Origin: Zeus faber
Taxonomy: Eukaryota > Chordata > Actinopteri > Zeiformes > Zeidae
DNA length: 64,000 bases
Direction of reading: 5' to 3'
NCBI GenBank assembly: GCA_960531495.1
Contig: OY482849.1
Coordinates: 3,338,979-3,402,978 of the forward strand
Shown here in pieces: positions 21,780-31,140 of the stretch (the first letter of the stretch is position 1; each line of letters starts with the position of its first letter). Under the pieces are notes generated by a model. The model worked only from the letters and a program-made list of their open reading frames with translations. It was not told the origin of the DNA and searched no databases. A program made the position numbers and the translations under genes.

Positions 21780-22186
21780 TGTAGTTTCTGGATAATTTTG
21801 ATGTGTTGATGAAGGAGTCTCCGCTGATGCTGACTTGATTAAAATAAAATTTTTATTACACAAATCAGCAGACTTGCCATGGACTGCCCATGAGAGAACA
21901 AAGCCGGAAGTATTCTCTGCCGAGCAGCGCTAGGCACTCGCTTTAATAGCTGTACAGAGATAACATACCACATCTGGTTCCAATCCATAGGTGTCAGCTC
22001 AGCCTCTGTCTTGCCATAAATCTAAACATTTTCACTTCTCTCCTCTCTGGGCCCCCAATGTACACACTCTAAAGTTGACTTTCTCTGTGTAACTTTCGAA
22101 GTAACATACATTAATATTATTACCACACTATATCTCATTTTTGGGAGCTCAGTGACCTATTCACCTCAAACCTTCCAGACACCTCA
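21780..22186 (-). repeat. ERV-B copy a 5' LTR
   Basis: A 407-bp LTR with TG and CA ends on the minus strand (TGAGGTGTCTGG to CAGAAACTACA). TATTAAAGC near 21947 is a possible TATA box and AATAAAA near 21853 a polyadenylation signal. Its outer edge is followed by AGCA (22187-22190). The left partner is 6941-7312 and a related solo LTR lies at 12704-13165. Confidence 0.85.
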
Positions 22187-22190
22187 AGCA

Positions 22191-22589
22191 CTAGATTTAG
22201 AACAGGTACAGCCATGGTGTACACTGGTCTTGATATCATGATATGAGAGATGAGAGGCAGCTATCACTTAACTTTATAGCCCACACAAGTGGAAAACTGC
22301 TGGAAGGATGACACACAGAAAAGTACTGCACAACATCGAAACCGAAAGTTACAGAGTTACAGACTTCAAGAGAGAGAGAGAGGGAGGGGCAGAGAGAGGG
22401 AGGGGGAGAGGGAGAGAGGGAGGGAAGGGAAAGAGACAGAGAGAGGGGGGGGGGGAGTTTGACCGAAGCTCAGAAAATAGAGATGAGATAATATTGAATG
22501 TGTTTTTCTGAAATAATGTTTGAATCATTAATTTATAAAAAACATATATTGGAAAACGCATAATTTAATTTAAACCTTAAATTTTTGTC
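22191..22589. repeat. spacer with GA-rich low-complexity tract
   Basis: A purine tract of GA, GGGA and G runs covers 22369-22456. The open frames over it reflect composition. The rest shows nothing recognisable. Confidence 0.7.
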
Positions 22590-23203
22590 ACATACATATA
22601 TGTACGATCATAGATATATGCAGTAATGTCATTGCAACGCACCTGCGAGATTATGCACAATATGTACCAAACTGAACACAATAGCTAACCTAATTACTAC
22701 CTAACTAACTAACTGAACTAACTGATTCCTAAAATGTAATGCAGTTATTAAATAAGAATAATATAAAATAAAAAAAATATAAGACTTGCTTGCAGGAAGC
22801 AACTCTGTCTCAGTCTCTCTGTCCTCGCTGTGTGACTGAGGAGGCGCTTGCCTGACCACAGTCTGTTGTTGGGGTGGTAAGGATCCTTCATAATCCTGCG
22901 GGCTCTGCTACTACACCTCCTGGTGTATAAGTCCTGCAGGGAGGGGAGGGTAGTTCCAGTGGTATGTTGGGCTGAACGCACCACCCTCTGCATGGCTCGC
23001 CTATCCTGAACAGTACAGTTCCCAAACCAGGCGATGAGGTTGCCTGTTAGGATGCTGTCCACTGCTCCAGAGTAGAAGGACTTGAGGATCCTCACCGAGA
23101 CCCGAAATTTCTTCAGCTGCCTGAGGTAGTAAAGACGCTGCCTCGCCTTTCTCACTAGAGTGTCTGTATGTAAAGTACATGTTAAGTCCTCCGTGATGTG
23201 GAC
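22590..23203 (-). mobile_element. truncated Rex1/CR1-like LINE copy
   Basis: The minus-strand frame 22748-23215 matches the last part of the LINE protein at 23481-26213, starting at VHITEDLT and passing through VQDRRAMQRVVRSA and RRCSSRARRIMKDP. It diverges near the C-terminus, which lost residues after NNRLWSG. Sequence toward 22590 resembles the LINE 3' untranslated end (GTCACATACATAT, TGCAACGCACC). It is 5'-truncated at about 23203, typical of target-primed insertion, and lies head to head with the longer copy. Confidence 0.8.
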
Positions 23204-23384
23204 TTGAGGTGTCACTTGTTCAAATCATGCAAATATTTTTAAAGCTATGACTTGTTAATGACAAGGGGGTGGCAAACTGTGTTTCTGAGATCACCTTCAA
23301 AGGTTTCCCCACACTTGGCTTCATTCAGACAGCTCCCAGAATGCAAATGGTTGGAGAACCAACAGAGCCTGGCTACTTGTCACA

Positions 23385-26300
23385 TGGCTACTTGACACCC
23401 TGCACCCTCCTCGTCTTGTATACGTGACGTCAGCTTGACTTCTTCGTTGGTATTGGTTGGTATACGCCCCCTACACAGTGATGTCTCTGCACCGAGGTAA
23501 ACGAGGCGGCATTCGGGTCAGAATGAGGACGCAACCTTACCGTCCACCTCTGCCAAGCATCCTTCTTGCTAACGTCCAGTCCCTGGAGAACAAGATGGAT
23601 GAACTTCGAGCGAGGATTCAATTCCAGCGTGACACGAGGAACTGTTGCGTCCTCTGCCTGACGGAAACATGGCTGACCCCACTGGTGCCGGATGAAGCCA
23701 TACGTCCAGCCGAGGCCTTCTCCGTGTTCCGCGGCGACAGAACGGGAGAGTCGGGGAAATCCAAAGGTGGAGGCGTCTGCCTAATGGTAAACAACCGCTG
23801 GTGTAACGCCAACAACACCAAATTCCTCTCCCGCTCCTGCTCGCCGAACCTGGAACAGCTGACCATACTATGCCGTCCATTTTATCTCCCCCGGGAATTC
23901 AGCACGGTCATCATTACAGCCGTTTATATCCCACCGCAAGCGGACACCGACGCAGCTCTGTCGGTTCTGCACGATGTGTTGTGCGGATTTCAGAACAGAC
24001 ATCCCGACGCGGCTGTGGTGGTGACCGGGGACTTTAACAGGGCCAACCTGAAAAAAGTTCTGCCGAATTTCCACCAACACATCACGTGTGCCACCAGGGG
24101 AGATAGAACTCTGGACCATTGTTACACTCCTTACAAGAACGGATACAAGCCCGTCTCGCTCCCTGCTTTCGGGAAATCAGATCACGCCGCGATCTCGCTG
24201 CTTCCTGTTTACAGGCCTCTGATCGCGCGGGATCTGGTGATGACGAGGGAAGTGAAGCGGTGGACGGACCAATCAGAGGCTGCGCTTCAGGACGCTCTGA
24301 CTGACGTAGACTGGGACATGTTCCGAGCGAGTTCAAGTGACGTCAGCGAGTTTACGGAGGTTGTAGTGAGTTTCGTGGCTACGCTCGCGGATGAAATCGT
24401 TCCCACGGTGAAAGTTTGGATATTTCCAAACCAGAAACCATGGGTTGATAAATCCATCCGCTGCGCTCTGAATGCGCGCACGGCCGCTTACAACGACGGA
24501 CTTGTATCTGGTAACATGGACAATTACAAAGCGGCGTCGTACAATCTGCGGAGGGCGGTGAGGGACGCTAAACGGACGTACAGAGACACCGTGGAGCTGC
24601 AGATGGAGCGGGGGGACACAAGACGCTTGTGGGAGGGGCTGCGAACAATAACAAACTACAAGAGCAGCTCCTCCCCAGCCACGAGTGCGGACGCCTCCCT
24701 GGCCAACCAACTGAACTCCTTTTATGCGCGGTTCGAGTCTGGCAGCAGCACCGCTAGCTCGCCGGCTAATTGGAGTTACACCGCTGGGGACGAGCGCGCA
24801 CTCTCAGTGTCCGTGCACGAGGTCAGGAGGGCTTTGATGCGGGTGAACACCAGGAAAGCTGCGGGCCCAGATGGCATATCTGGACGAGTACTGAAGACCT
24901 GTGCTAACCAGCTAGCTCCGGTGTTCACTACAATATTCAACATCTCCCTGGCTGAATCAGTGGTCCCATCCTGCTTCAAGAGGTCCACCGTCGTTCCTGT
25001 CCCGAAGATCGCCTCTCCAACCTGCCTGAATGACTACCGTCCGGTGGCCCTCACCTCGGTGGTCATGAAGTGTTTCGAGAGGCTGATTAAGGATTACATC
25101 TGCGCCTCCCTCCCCCGCACCTTGGACCCGTTGCAGTTCGCGTACCGGCAGAACAGATCCACGGATGACGCGGTCTCTCTGGTACTGCACACCACGCTCA
25201 CGCACCTGGAAGGCCAGAAGGGGGCCTATGTGAGAATGCTGTTCATTGATTATAGTTCAGCTTTCAACACCATAGTCCCCACCAGACTGGCTGTCAAGTT
25301 GTTGGAGCTAGGATTGAATGCTCCGCTGTGCACCTGGATCCTGGACTTCCTCACAGGCCGCCCCCAGGTGGTCAAGGTGGGGAAGTACATGTCAAGCTCC
25401 CTCACCCTGAATACAGGATCCCCCCAGGGCTGCGTCCTCAGCCCCCTACTGTACTCCCTGTACACACATGACTGTGTGGCCAGGTCCAGCTCCAACACCA
25501 TCATCAAGTTTGCTGACGACACCGTGGTCGTGGGCCTGATCACCGACTGCGATGAGAAGGCCTACCGCGAGGAGGTGGCTGACCTGTCACTCTGGTGCCA
25601 GGACAACAGCCTCCACCTGAACGTCAGCAAAACCAAGGAGCTGATTGTGGACTTTAGGCGTGGATCACAATCGAGGACGCACGCGCCGTTGTGGATTAAT
25701 GGGACTTCTGTCGATAGGGTGAGCAGCTTCAGATATCTGGGAGTCCACATCACTGAGGACTTAACATGGACTGTTCACACAGACACTCTGGTGAGAAAGG
25801 CGAGGCAGCGTCTCTACCACCTCAGGCAGCTGAGGAAATTCCGGGTCTCGGTGAGGATCCTCAAGTCCTTCTATTCTGGAGCAGTGGAGAGCATCCTGAC
25901 AGGCAACATCACTGCCTGGTTTGGGAACTGTACTGTTCAGGACAGGCGGGCCCTGCAGAGGGTGGTGCGTTCAGCTGAACGTACCACTGGAACTACCCTC
26001 CCCCCCTTGCAGGAGTTATACACCAGGAGGTGTAGTAGCAGAGCCCGTAGGATCATGAAGGATCCTCATCACCCCAACAACGGACTGTTTCAGCTGCTGC
26101 GGTCAGGCAAGCGCCTCCGCAGTCACGCAGCGAGAACAGAGAGACTGAGACGGAGTTTCTTCCCTCAAGCCATCAGAACTGTCAATGCTGACCTCACCAG
26201 GGGTCCTAACTGAGCCATGCACTAGGTTCCACTACCTACTGTACTGTATGTAGCATACTGTACCGCATACTGTATCACTGTTCAGGGTTGTTCGTGATAC

Positions 26301-26725
26301 CGTATTGCTGCGCCGTACTGTTGTATACTGTGCTGTATTATCCCAAACACTACCTCACACTATTCACATTCACATGCCACTTTAATTCACATGCCACTTT
26401 AAATGCACATATCTGTATATACATAGCCATATTCCTTCAACCTATTCCATTTTATTTCAATTTATTTTTTATTGTATTTTATTCTATATATTTTTTATCT
26501 TATTCTATAAGTATTCCACTTACTGTATTACGTTTTAGGAGTCAGTTAGTCGGTCTATTAGAAAGTAATTTTCTACTTTTTATTTTATTTTATTTTAGTA
26601 CTTTTTCCTAGGACTTCTTGTGTGCTATCACCGGGTGCGTTGCATTACATTTCACTGCATATATGTATGGAAGTATGTATATGTATGTGACAAATAAAAA
26701 TCTTGAATCTTGAATCTTGAATCTT
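23385..26725 (+). mobile_element. Rex1/CR1-like LINE with open ORF
   Basis: The element contains a single long ORF, a 3' untranslated region of about 500 bp, and a 3' tail of four TCTTGAA-type 7-mers after AATAAA (26694-26725). The 5' boundary is uncertain; I place it after a short repeat that also occurs inverted at 30670-30800. No ORF1 is seen. Pieces of the same 3' end occur at 22590-23203, 57273-57366 and 60015-60549. Confidence 0.8.
23481..26213 (+). CDS. LINE endonuclease/reverse transcriptase
   Basis: The ORF is uninterrupted for 910 residues from the ATG at 23481; a TTG 24 bases earlier is in frame but less likely. An apurinic-type endonuclease spans about residues 20-240: E63 in LTETW, GDFN near 183, SDH near 233. 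Reverse transcriptase spans about 455-720: FIDYSSAFNT, GSPQGCVLSPLLY and the catalytic FADD at 677-680. The C-terminus has RRCSSRARRI. The enzyme would nick target DNA and copy its own RNA there. Length and intact motifs suggest recent activity. Naming it Rex1/Babar-like is from memory of the 7-bp tail and protein style. Confidence 0.9.
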   Translation: MSLHRGKRGGIRVRMRTQPYRPPLPSILLANVQSLENKMDELRARIQFQRDTRNCCVLCLTETWLTPLVPDEAIRPAEAFSVFRGDRTGESGKSKGGGVCLMVNNRWCNANNTKFLSRSCSPNLEQLTILCRPFYLPREFSTVIITAVYIPPQADTDAALSVLHDVLCGFQNRHPDAAVVVTGDFNRANLKKVLPNFHQHITCATRGDRTLDHCYTPYKNGYKPVSLPAFGKSDHAAISLLPVYRPLIARDLVMTREVKRWTDQSEAALQDALTDVDWDMFRASSSDVSEFTEVVVSFVATLADEIVPTVKVWIFPNQKPWVDKSIRCALNARTAAYNDGLVSGNMDNYKAASYNLRRAVRDAKRTYRDTVELQMERGDTRRLWEGLRTITNYKSSSSPATSADASLANQLNSFYARFESGSSTASSPANWSYTAGDERALSVSVHEVRRALMRVNTRKAAGPDGISGRVLKTCANQLAPVFTTIFNISLAESVVPSCFKRSTVVPVPKIASPTCLNDYRPVALTSVVMKCFERLIKDYICASLPRTLDPLQFAYRQNRSTDDAVSLVLHTTLTHLEGQKGAYVRMLFIDYSSAFNTIVPTRLAVKLLELGLNAPLCTWILDFLTGRPQVVKVGKYMSSSLTLNTGSPQGCVLSPLLYSLYTHDCVARSSSNTIIKFADDTVVVGLITDCDEKAYREEVADLSLWCQDNSLHLNVSKTKELIVDFRRGSQSRTHAPLWINGTSVDRVSSFRYLGVHITEDLTWTVHTDTLVRKARQRLYHLRQLRKFRVSVRILKSFYSGAVESILTGNITAWFGNCTVQDRRALQRVVRSAERTTGTTLPPLQELYTRRCSSRARRIMKDPHHPNNGLFQLLRSGKRLRSHAARTERLRRSFFPQAIRTVNADLTRGPN

Positions 26726-27110
26726 GTGTGTAAAAGTAATATGATATAAAGGTTGAACTCTATCAAAACGTTTTCACATTGTTACTTCACATCACATGGA
26801 ATATGAAGGAATGATCTTCACCTGAACAGTCGTTTGAAGGAAATGATCAATCGGCGTTGTTCAGTGCTATTCAGCGTCTCGGTAAGTGAACTGTGTTTCC
26901 CCATGTAATCTAACGATAATATTTAGGACCTTGTTGGGCCGCCGTCTGTGGTATCTCCGCTCATCGTCCTGGAAGTCCTGCCCCTGTGGGATGGTCTGAC
27001 CCAACCTTTCCTGTTCCATCTCTGCCTGCGGGGCGGTTTCAGCCGCCCCTTTTATCGCTGAGGCTGCCTCTGTTCTCTAATCAGCCGTGACTGTGCTCTC
27101 TGGGTCTTCT
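26726..27110. other. spacer between LINE and ERV-C
   Basis: No gene or repeat recognised. The right part may belong to ERV-C beyond its integrase, but no LTR edge can be placed. Confidence 0.4.
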
Positions 27111-27119
27111 GTGCAGCAG

Positions 27120-28367
27120 CAGTGATTTAGGTTGAACCAGACTTTCTTACCTTCTACTTTGAGGGCAGTCCTGGTTGCTTAATAGACTTTGAACAGTCCC
27201 TCGTGCCTAGGCTGGTTCCACTTTCTTTTGAACACCTTAACGTACACCCAGTCCCCTGGTTGTATTTGCTTTAGGACCTCTGGGATGTCTGCTTCTCTGT
27301 CATTTGTGGCACCTTTCATCTGTTCGAACATAGCTTTATGTATTTGTGTTAGATGTGATAGGTAGCTTGAAGCTCCCTTTTCAGTTGCTTGAGCGGAGGT
27401 CCTTCATATGGACCTCTGAGGCACGGCACAGGCATGGGTCGACCCTTAAGCATTTGATGCGGGGTTAGGTGTGTTATTCTGTTAGTACTTGATCGCATGG
27501 ACAGTAATACTAGTGCCAAGGCTTGCATCCAATTTAACCCACCATCCTCCATTATCTTTGCCAATTTGTTTTTCAAAATCCATTGGCACGCTCAACTATC
27601 CCTTGTGACTGGGGATGATACAAGCATCCAAATCTTTGTTTGATTCCTAACATTTGCATCGCTGTCCTCAACGTCACGGCCAAAAAGTATGGTCCGCCTG
27701 AGCTTAAGCTGTCAGGAATGCTAAATTGTGAAAATACTTCCCTGCACAAAAACTTAAACGCCAATCTGGAGTTCGGTCCTGGTGTGGGCACCGCCTCTAC
27801 CCACCTGCTGAAACGACAGACCACTACCAGGATGTATCTCATTTTCCGTATGCATCGCGTCATGTCAACGTACTCGACCATTAAATGTCTAAATTGGCCA
27901 TTGGGTGGTGGGATGTGGGCTATGGGAGCCGAAAATGCTTTTCTGACGTTATAATGTACATACACTTCACATTCATGCAGTTCTCCGTCGACCATGGCTG
28001 CCAAAAATGGTGACCACCATACCGTTTGGAGGCGTCTTATAACCTCCCCTCTTGCGCAATGATCTCTATGTGCGTTCCTGATGGCAAAGTGTAGTAGTGA
28101 TGTAGGTAGAACAAAATTGCCGTTGTTATTCTGCCACAAACCTTTCTGGTGTCCGTTTGTTAACACAAATCGAGGATTTGTGAGCAGCGCATATAACTGG
28201 TGGGAGGTATACAGCGTTACTGGGTGGCGCATGGTTAGTGATAGGGCCTTTTGAAATGCAAAAACTGCTACCGCCAGTCCCTGATTGCAGGGAGGCAACC
28301 CTGCTTCTATGTTCTGTAAGCTAGTGGTTGTTTTCCTATTGGTGTGTCTTGCTTCAGTGCTGTGCAT
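27120..28367 (-). pseudogene. ERV-C pol: integrase with RNase H deleted
   Basis: The frame 27573-28367 starts in the region before RNase H (KALSLTMRHPVTLY) and after FVLTN jumps to the integrase zinc region (HRDHCARGEV). The whole RNase H domain is gone by an in-frame deletion. The core carries VVVCRFSRW, with C where the first catalytic D should be, and SSGGPYF where the second D is expected. HPQSQGIVERANG keeps the E. The frame 27349-27576 and stretches to 27120 supply the C-terminal part, interrupted by a TAA. Confidence 0.8.
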
Positions 28368-28379
28368 GTTCTGCTACAT

Positions 28380-29443
28380 ATAAGTGAAATGGTTAACAGT
28401 AGTATGGGTTACCGAGTGCTCGGACAGATTGCATCTAATCTTTATGAGCCACATAGGCCCCCTTCACTTCCCCAGTCCACTGAAAGGGTGCTTTATTGCT
28501 TGTCTGTCCTGCTGCCCTAATTAAAGCGTGTCATGGGGGCGATTTTAAAGCATAGTCACAAATCCAGGCCGACTGTATCCCACCATGCCCAGGGAAGAGA
28601 GCATGTCTCCCACCGTTTGTGATTTTGAGGCTTTAGCTGCTGATTCTATTTGTGATGGGAAGATTAGTCTCTTGTCGCCCTGCAGTTGCCTCCCCAAGTA
28701 CTCAACCTCGGGCTAACAGAATTGTAGTTTATCTTTGCTAACTTTGTGGCCCCTAGTTCCCAGTGCTGTGAGTACTGTGAGTCTTTTTCACACTGTTCTT
28801 TAAATTGTAAATTGTCTATGTATTGAAAAACTGTACTAGAAACCTGAAGGTCCTGTAAGTCTTGGGCTAATACCCTGTTGAAGATTGTTGGTTGCGATCT
28901 AAAAACGCTTGTGGTAGCCTTGTGTATGTGTATTGGGAGCCCTAATAGGTGAATGCAAACAGGTACTGTGAATCAGGATGTATGGGCATACTAAAAAAGC
29001 TGAGCATAGATCGATCACTATGTATTTGGTACCCAGCGAAATGTTAGAGAGTAGCATGTGAGGGTCCAGGACGACCAGCCATCAGCTGTCTGGTGGGGAT
29101 GCGCCCATTCATTAGGACACTCTCTGCCTGTCCTACGTCATAGACTTGCCCTGATATTCTGATGAACTGGTTGTCGGGAGAGACATGGATGTTCTTGTTG
29201 CTGGTGGGCTTCCAGTCATGCACCTGTAGTGCTATCTTGATTATTGAGCCTAGTTTGTGAGACTTGTGTCCTTCGGCAATCACTAGCGTGACATGAGGGG
29301 TGGAGTGCTGGACCTGAAATCACTCCTGTAGTTCTGGTGGCAGGGTCACAGCTGCGGTCGCACCTTGGGGCCTGATGTATAGGTCCTGGGTGATAATGGA
29401 GAACTGTTTGACGTTGGTTAGCTCTTTCCAACATGTGTCGCAA
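28380..29443 (-). pseudogene. ERV-C reverse transcriptase, heavily degraded
   Basis: Reading the minus strand across several frames gives reverse transcriptase fragments: AFFSMPIHPDSQYLFAFTY, QYTYTRLPQ, a QYIDN segment at the position of YVDD, and DYALKSPP. Stops and shifts separate them. Open pieces at 29044-29283 and 29216-29443 would be the protease-polymerase linker, with DWKPTSNKNIHV and QFIRISGQVYDV. The catalytic second Asp is Asn, so it was inactive even apart from the frameshifts. Confidence 0.65.
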
Positions 29444-29583
29444 TCAGTGTGGCATTGAGGTCCATCATATAGGAGCGTGCTGTATAGGGGCAGCTGTGGT
29501 TTGCAGACGTTTCCTAGTTTAACTCATACCCATGGCTCCCACATGCACCAGTATTGGCGCTGCACCAAATCTTGTGGCGTCAG

Positions 29584-30348
29584 TCATAGCCAGTACATTA
29601 GTGGTTGGTCCCTGTTGTCGGTTTCAGTCTGGTTTATCATGGGCATCATGTCTGTGAGGGGATCCTTGGGAAAGTCTATATACAGCCCATCCACAGTGCG
29701 CATGATGTTTGTTTTGAGGATGTCTTTTCCCAACAGATTGATGGGAGTGTTTGCTGAGTATAGAAGTGGAGCGACGAGAGTGCGTCCTGCGATCAGCATT
29801 GGGACTGGCTCTGTGAGGGGTATCACTTGTGTTTTCCCAGAGAAGCCTATTGTTCTGACGGACGAACTGGATGGGGGAGACCGGAGCCATTTTTCCCACT
29901 GCATGAGGATGTCGCACCTGTGTCTACCATAAAGGTGAGTTATTTTTCTGGTACTAGAACTAGGGCAGTCGTTATTATGGGGGATTGGGTCTTCATATTT
30001 TTTTTTTTTTGCATATCCAGCTCCCCCAGTTGTAGTTGGGTCAGCTTGTGGGACACTTGTTTGTTTAGTTCCTTGTTTTTTCTTTCTGCAGTTCGCTACA
30101 TTGTGGACAATGTGTTTGGAGAACATGGGCCAGTTCATTTTCATCAGTCCCACGATGCTGTCCAATCGTTCCTGCACTTTCTGTGGCAAGACCTTATTCA
30201 CCATCAGCATGAACAGTAGTTGTGTGGTGCTATTGGTATTCCAGGCGCTCCCTGTCTCATCTTTCCATTTGCGTTGGAAAGCGTGGAGGAACTTTGATGG
30301 GCAGGCCTCATCCTTCAGAGTTTCTCCCTCTAGTTTGGGTGGATCCAT
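29584..30348 (-). pseudogene. ERV-C gag C-terminus and protease
   Basis: The 254-codon frame begins with a capsid-like segment (KFLHAFQRKWKDETG), continues through a K-rich linker, and ends in protease-like sequence with the C-terminal motif NTPINLLGKDIL. The protease active site DTGA is present at 29913-29924, but in a neighbouring frame, so at least one frameshift lies in the protease. No nucleocapsid zinc finger is visible. Confidence 0.75.
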
Positions 30349-30430
30349 TTTCTCTGGTTAATATTTTCTTAGCTCTGCCCATATCTGGTTGCGGTGTCCA
30401 CCAAAACCCACGTCGTCGGCACTAAGAAGT

Positions 30431-31140
30431 TGATGACGTGATGAATTCCGTTGAGGTTGGTGACAGATTTTCAGATTTCAGATTTTCTGAGGCTCATAAT
30501 ATTAATAGACTCATTTTGTTGTGTTCGCCGTACGATTAAACTCAAAAATAATTCCACTTTTATAAACATGTATGTTCTTATTGTTAAATAAATGCTTTTT
30601 TAAAAACAAAATTAGTTGTGTGTTGTTGATGCTGTTTGTGATTGGCCCATTCAGCAGTATGTTAATTAGCGATGAGGCTTTGTTTGTCCGCCAACCCCAT
30701 TTGCATTCTGGGAGCTGGGTGAATGAACCTGGTGTGGGTAAAACTTTGGAGGTGATTATCTCAGAAACACACACCCTTGTCATGGCACATGTGACACCTT
30801 GTTGGAAGCTCTGATTCTCCACTTTCAAATGACGCAGAAAAAAAAAATCTCGAAAGCCGCCAAATGGCCCACAAGTATGCAGTTGGTCACATATGTTGGT
30901 CGACTCTCCACCAGGTCTCCAGGTCTCAGTTTTAGTTGTCATTCTCTCCTGGCTCGCTTGTCGTCACTAAAATGACTCAGGCCGGAGCCTGTGAATTATC
31001 GTGGTAAAAAAGATGCAGGTTGAGGCCTGTGAATTATTGCAGTGTAAAAGATTCACGGCTGCCTCAATAAAATACTCGCTACGCACTCTTATCTTACTCT
31101 GACCTTCAAACTTGGAAGAAATCACTGGAACAGAACAAAA
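30431..31140. repeat. spacer with inverted short repeat shared with 23.25 kb
   Basis: About 30670-30800 matches, in reverse complement, 23250-23370 upstream of the LINE (shared words include GTGTTTCTGAGAT and AGCTCCCAGAATGCAAATG). It is probably one family of short interspersed repeat. The rest shows nothing assignable. Confidence 0.5.

Larger units (their letters stand above)
6937..22190 (-). mobile_element. ERV-B copy a: minus-strand provirus hosting a nested ERV
   Basis: An LTR lies at each end (6941-7312 and 21780-22186). Outside them the same 4-bp word AGCA occurs (6937-6940 and 22187-22190), a retroviral-type target duplication. Read on the minus strand, the order is 5' LTR, serine-tRNA-like primer site, long leader, Gag N-terminus, then RNase H and integrase. 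Protease and reverse transcriptase are missing. After the integrase fragment the element is split by ERV-A (8103-17799). The remaining 3' part lies at 7313-8102. ERV-B copy b at 57.4-61.6 kb is a relative and supplies a site without the ERV-A insertion. Confidence 0.85.
27110..30430 (-). mobile_element. ERV-C: decayed minus-strand ERV without visible LTRs
   Basis: The order on the minus strand is Gag C-terminus, protease, degraded reverse transcriptase, remains of RNase H, and integrase. The proteins resemble those of ERV-A more than ERV-B, for example CARGEV near the integrase zinc region and GRPMPVPCLRGP near its end. I cannot find LTRs, primer site or polypurine tract, so this is an internal fragment or an old copy. 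Confidence 0.75.
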
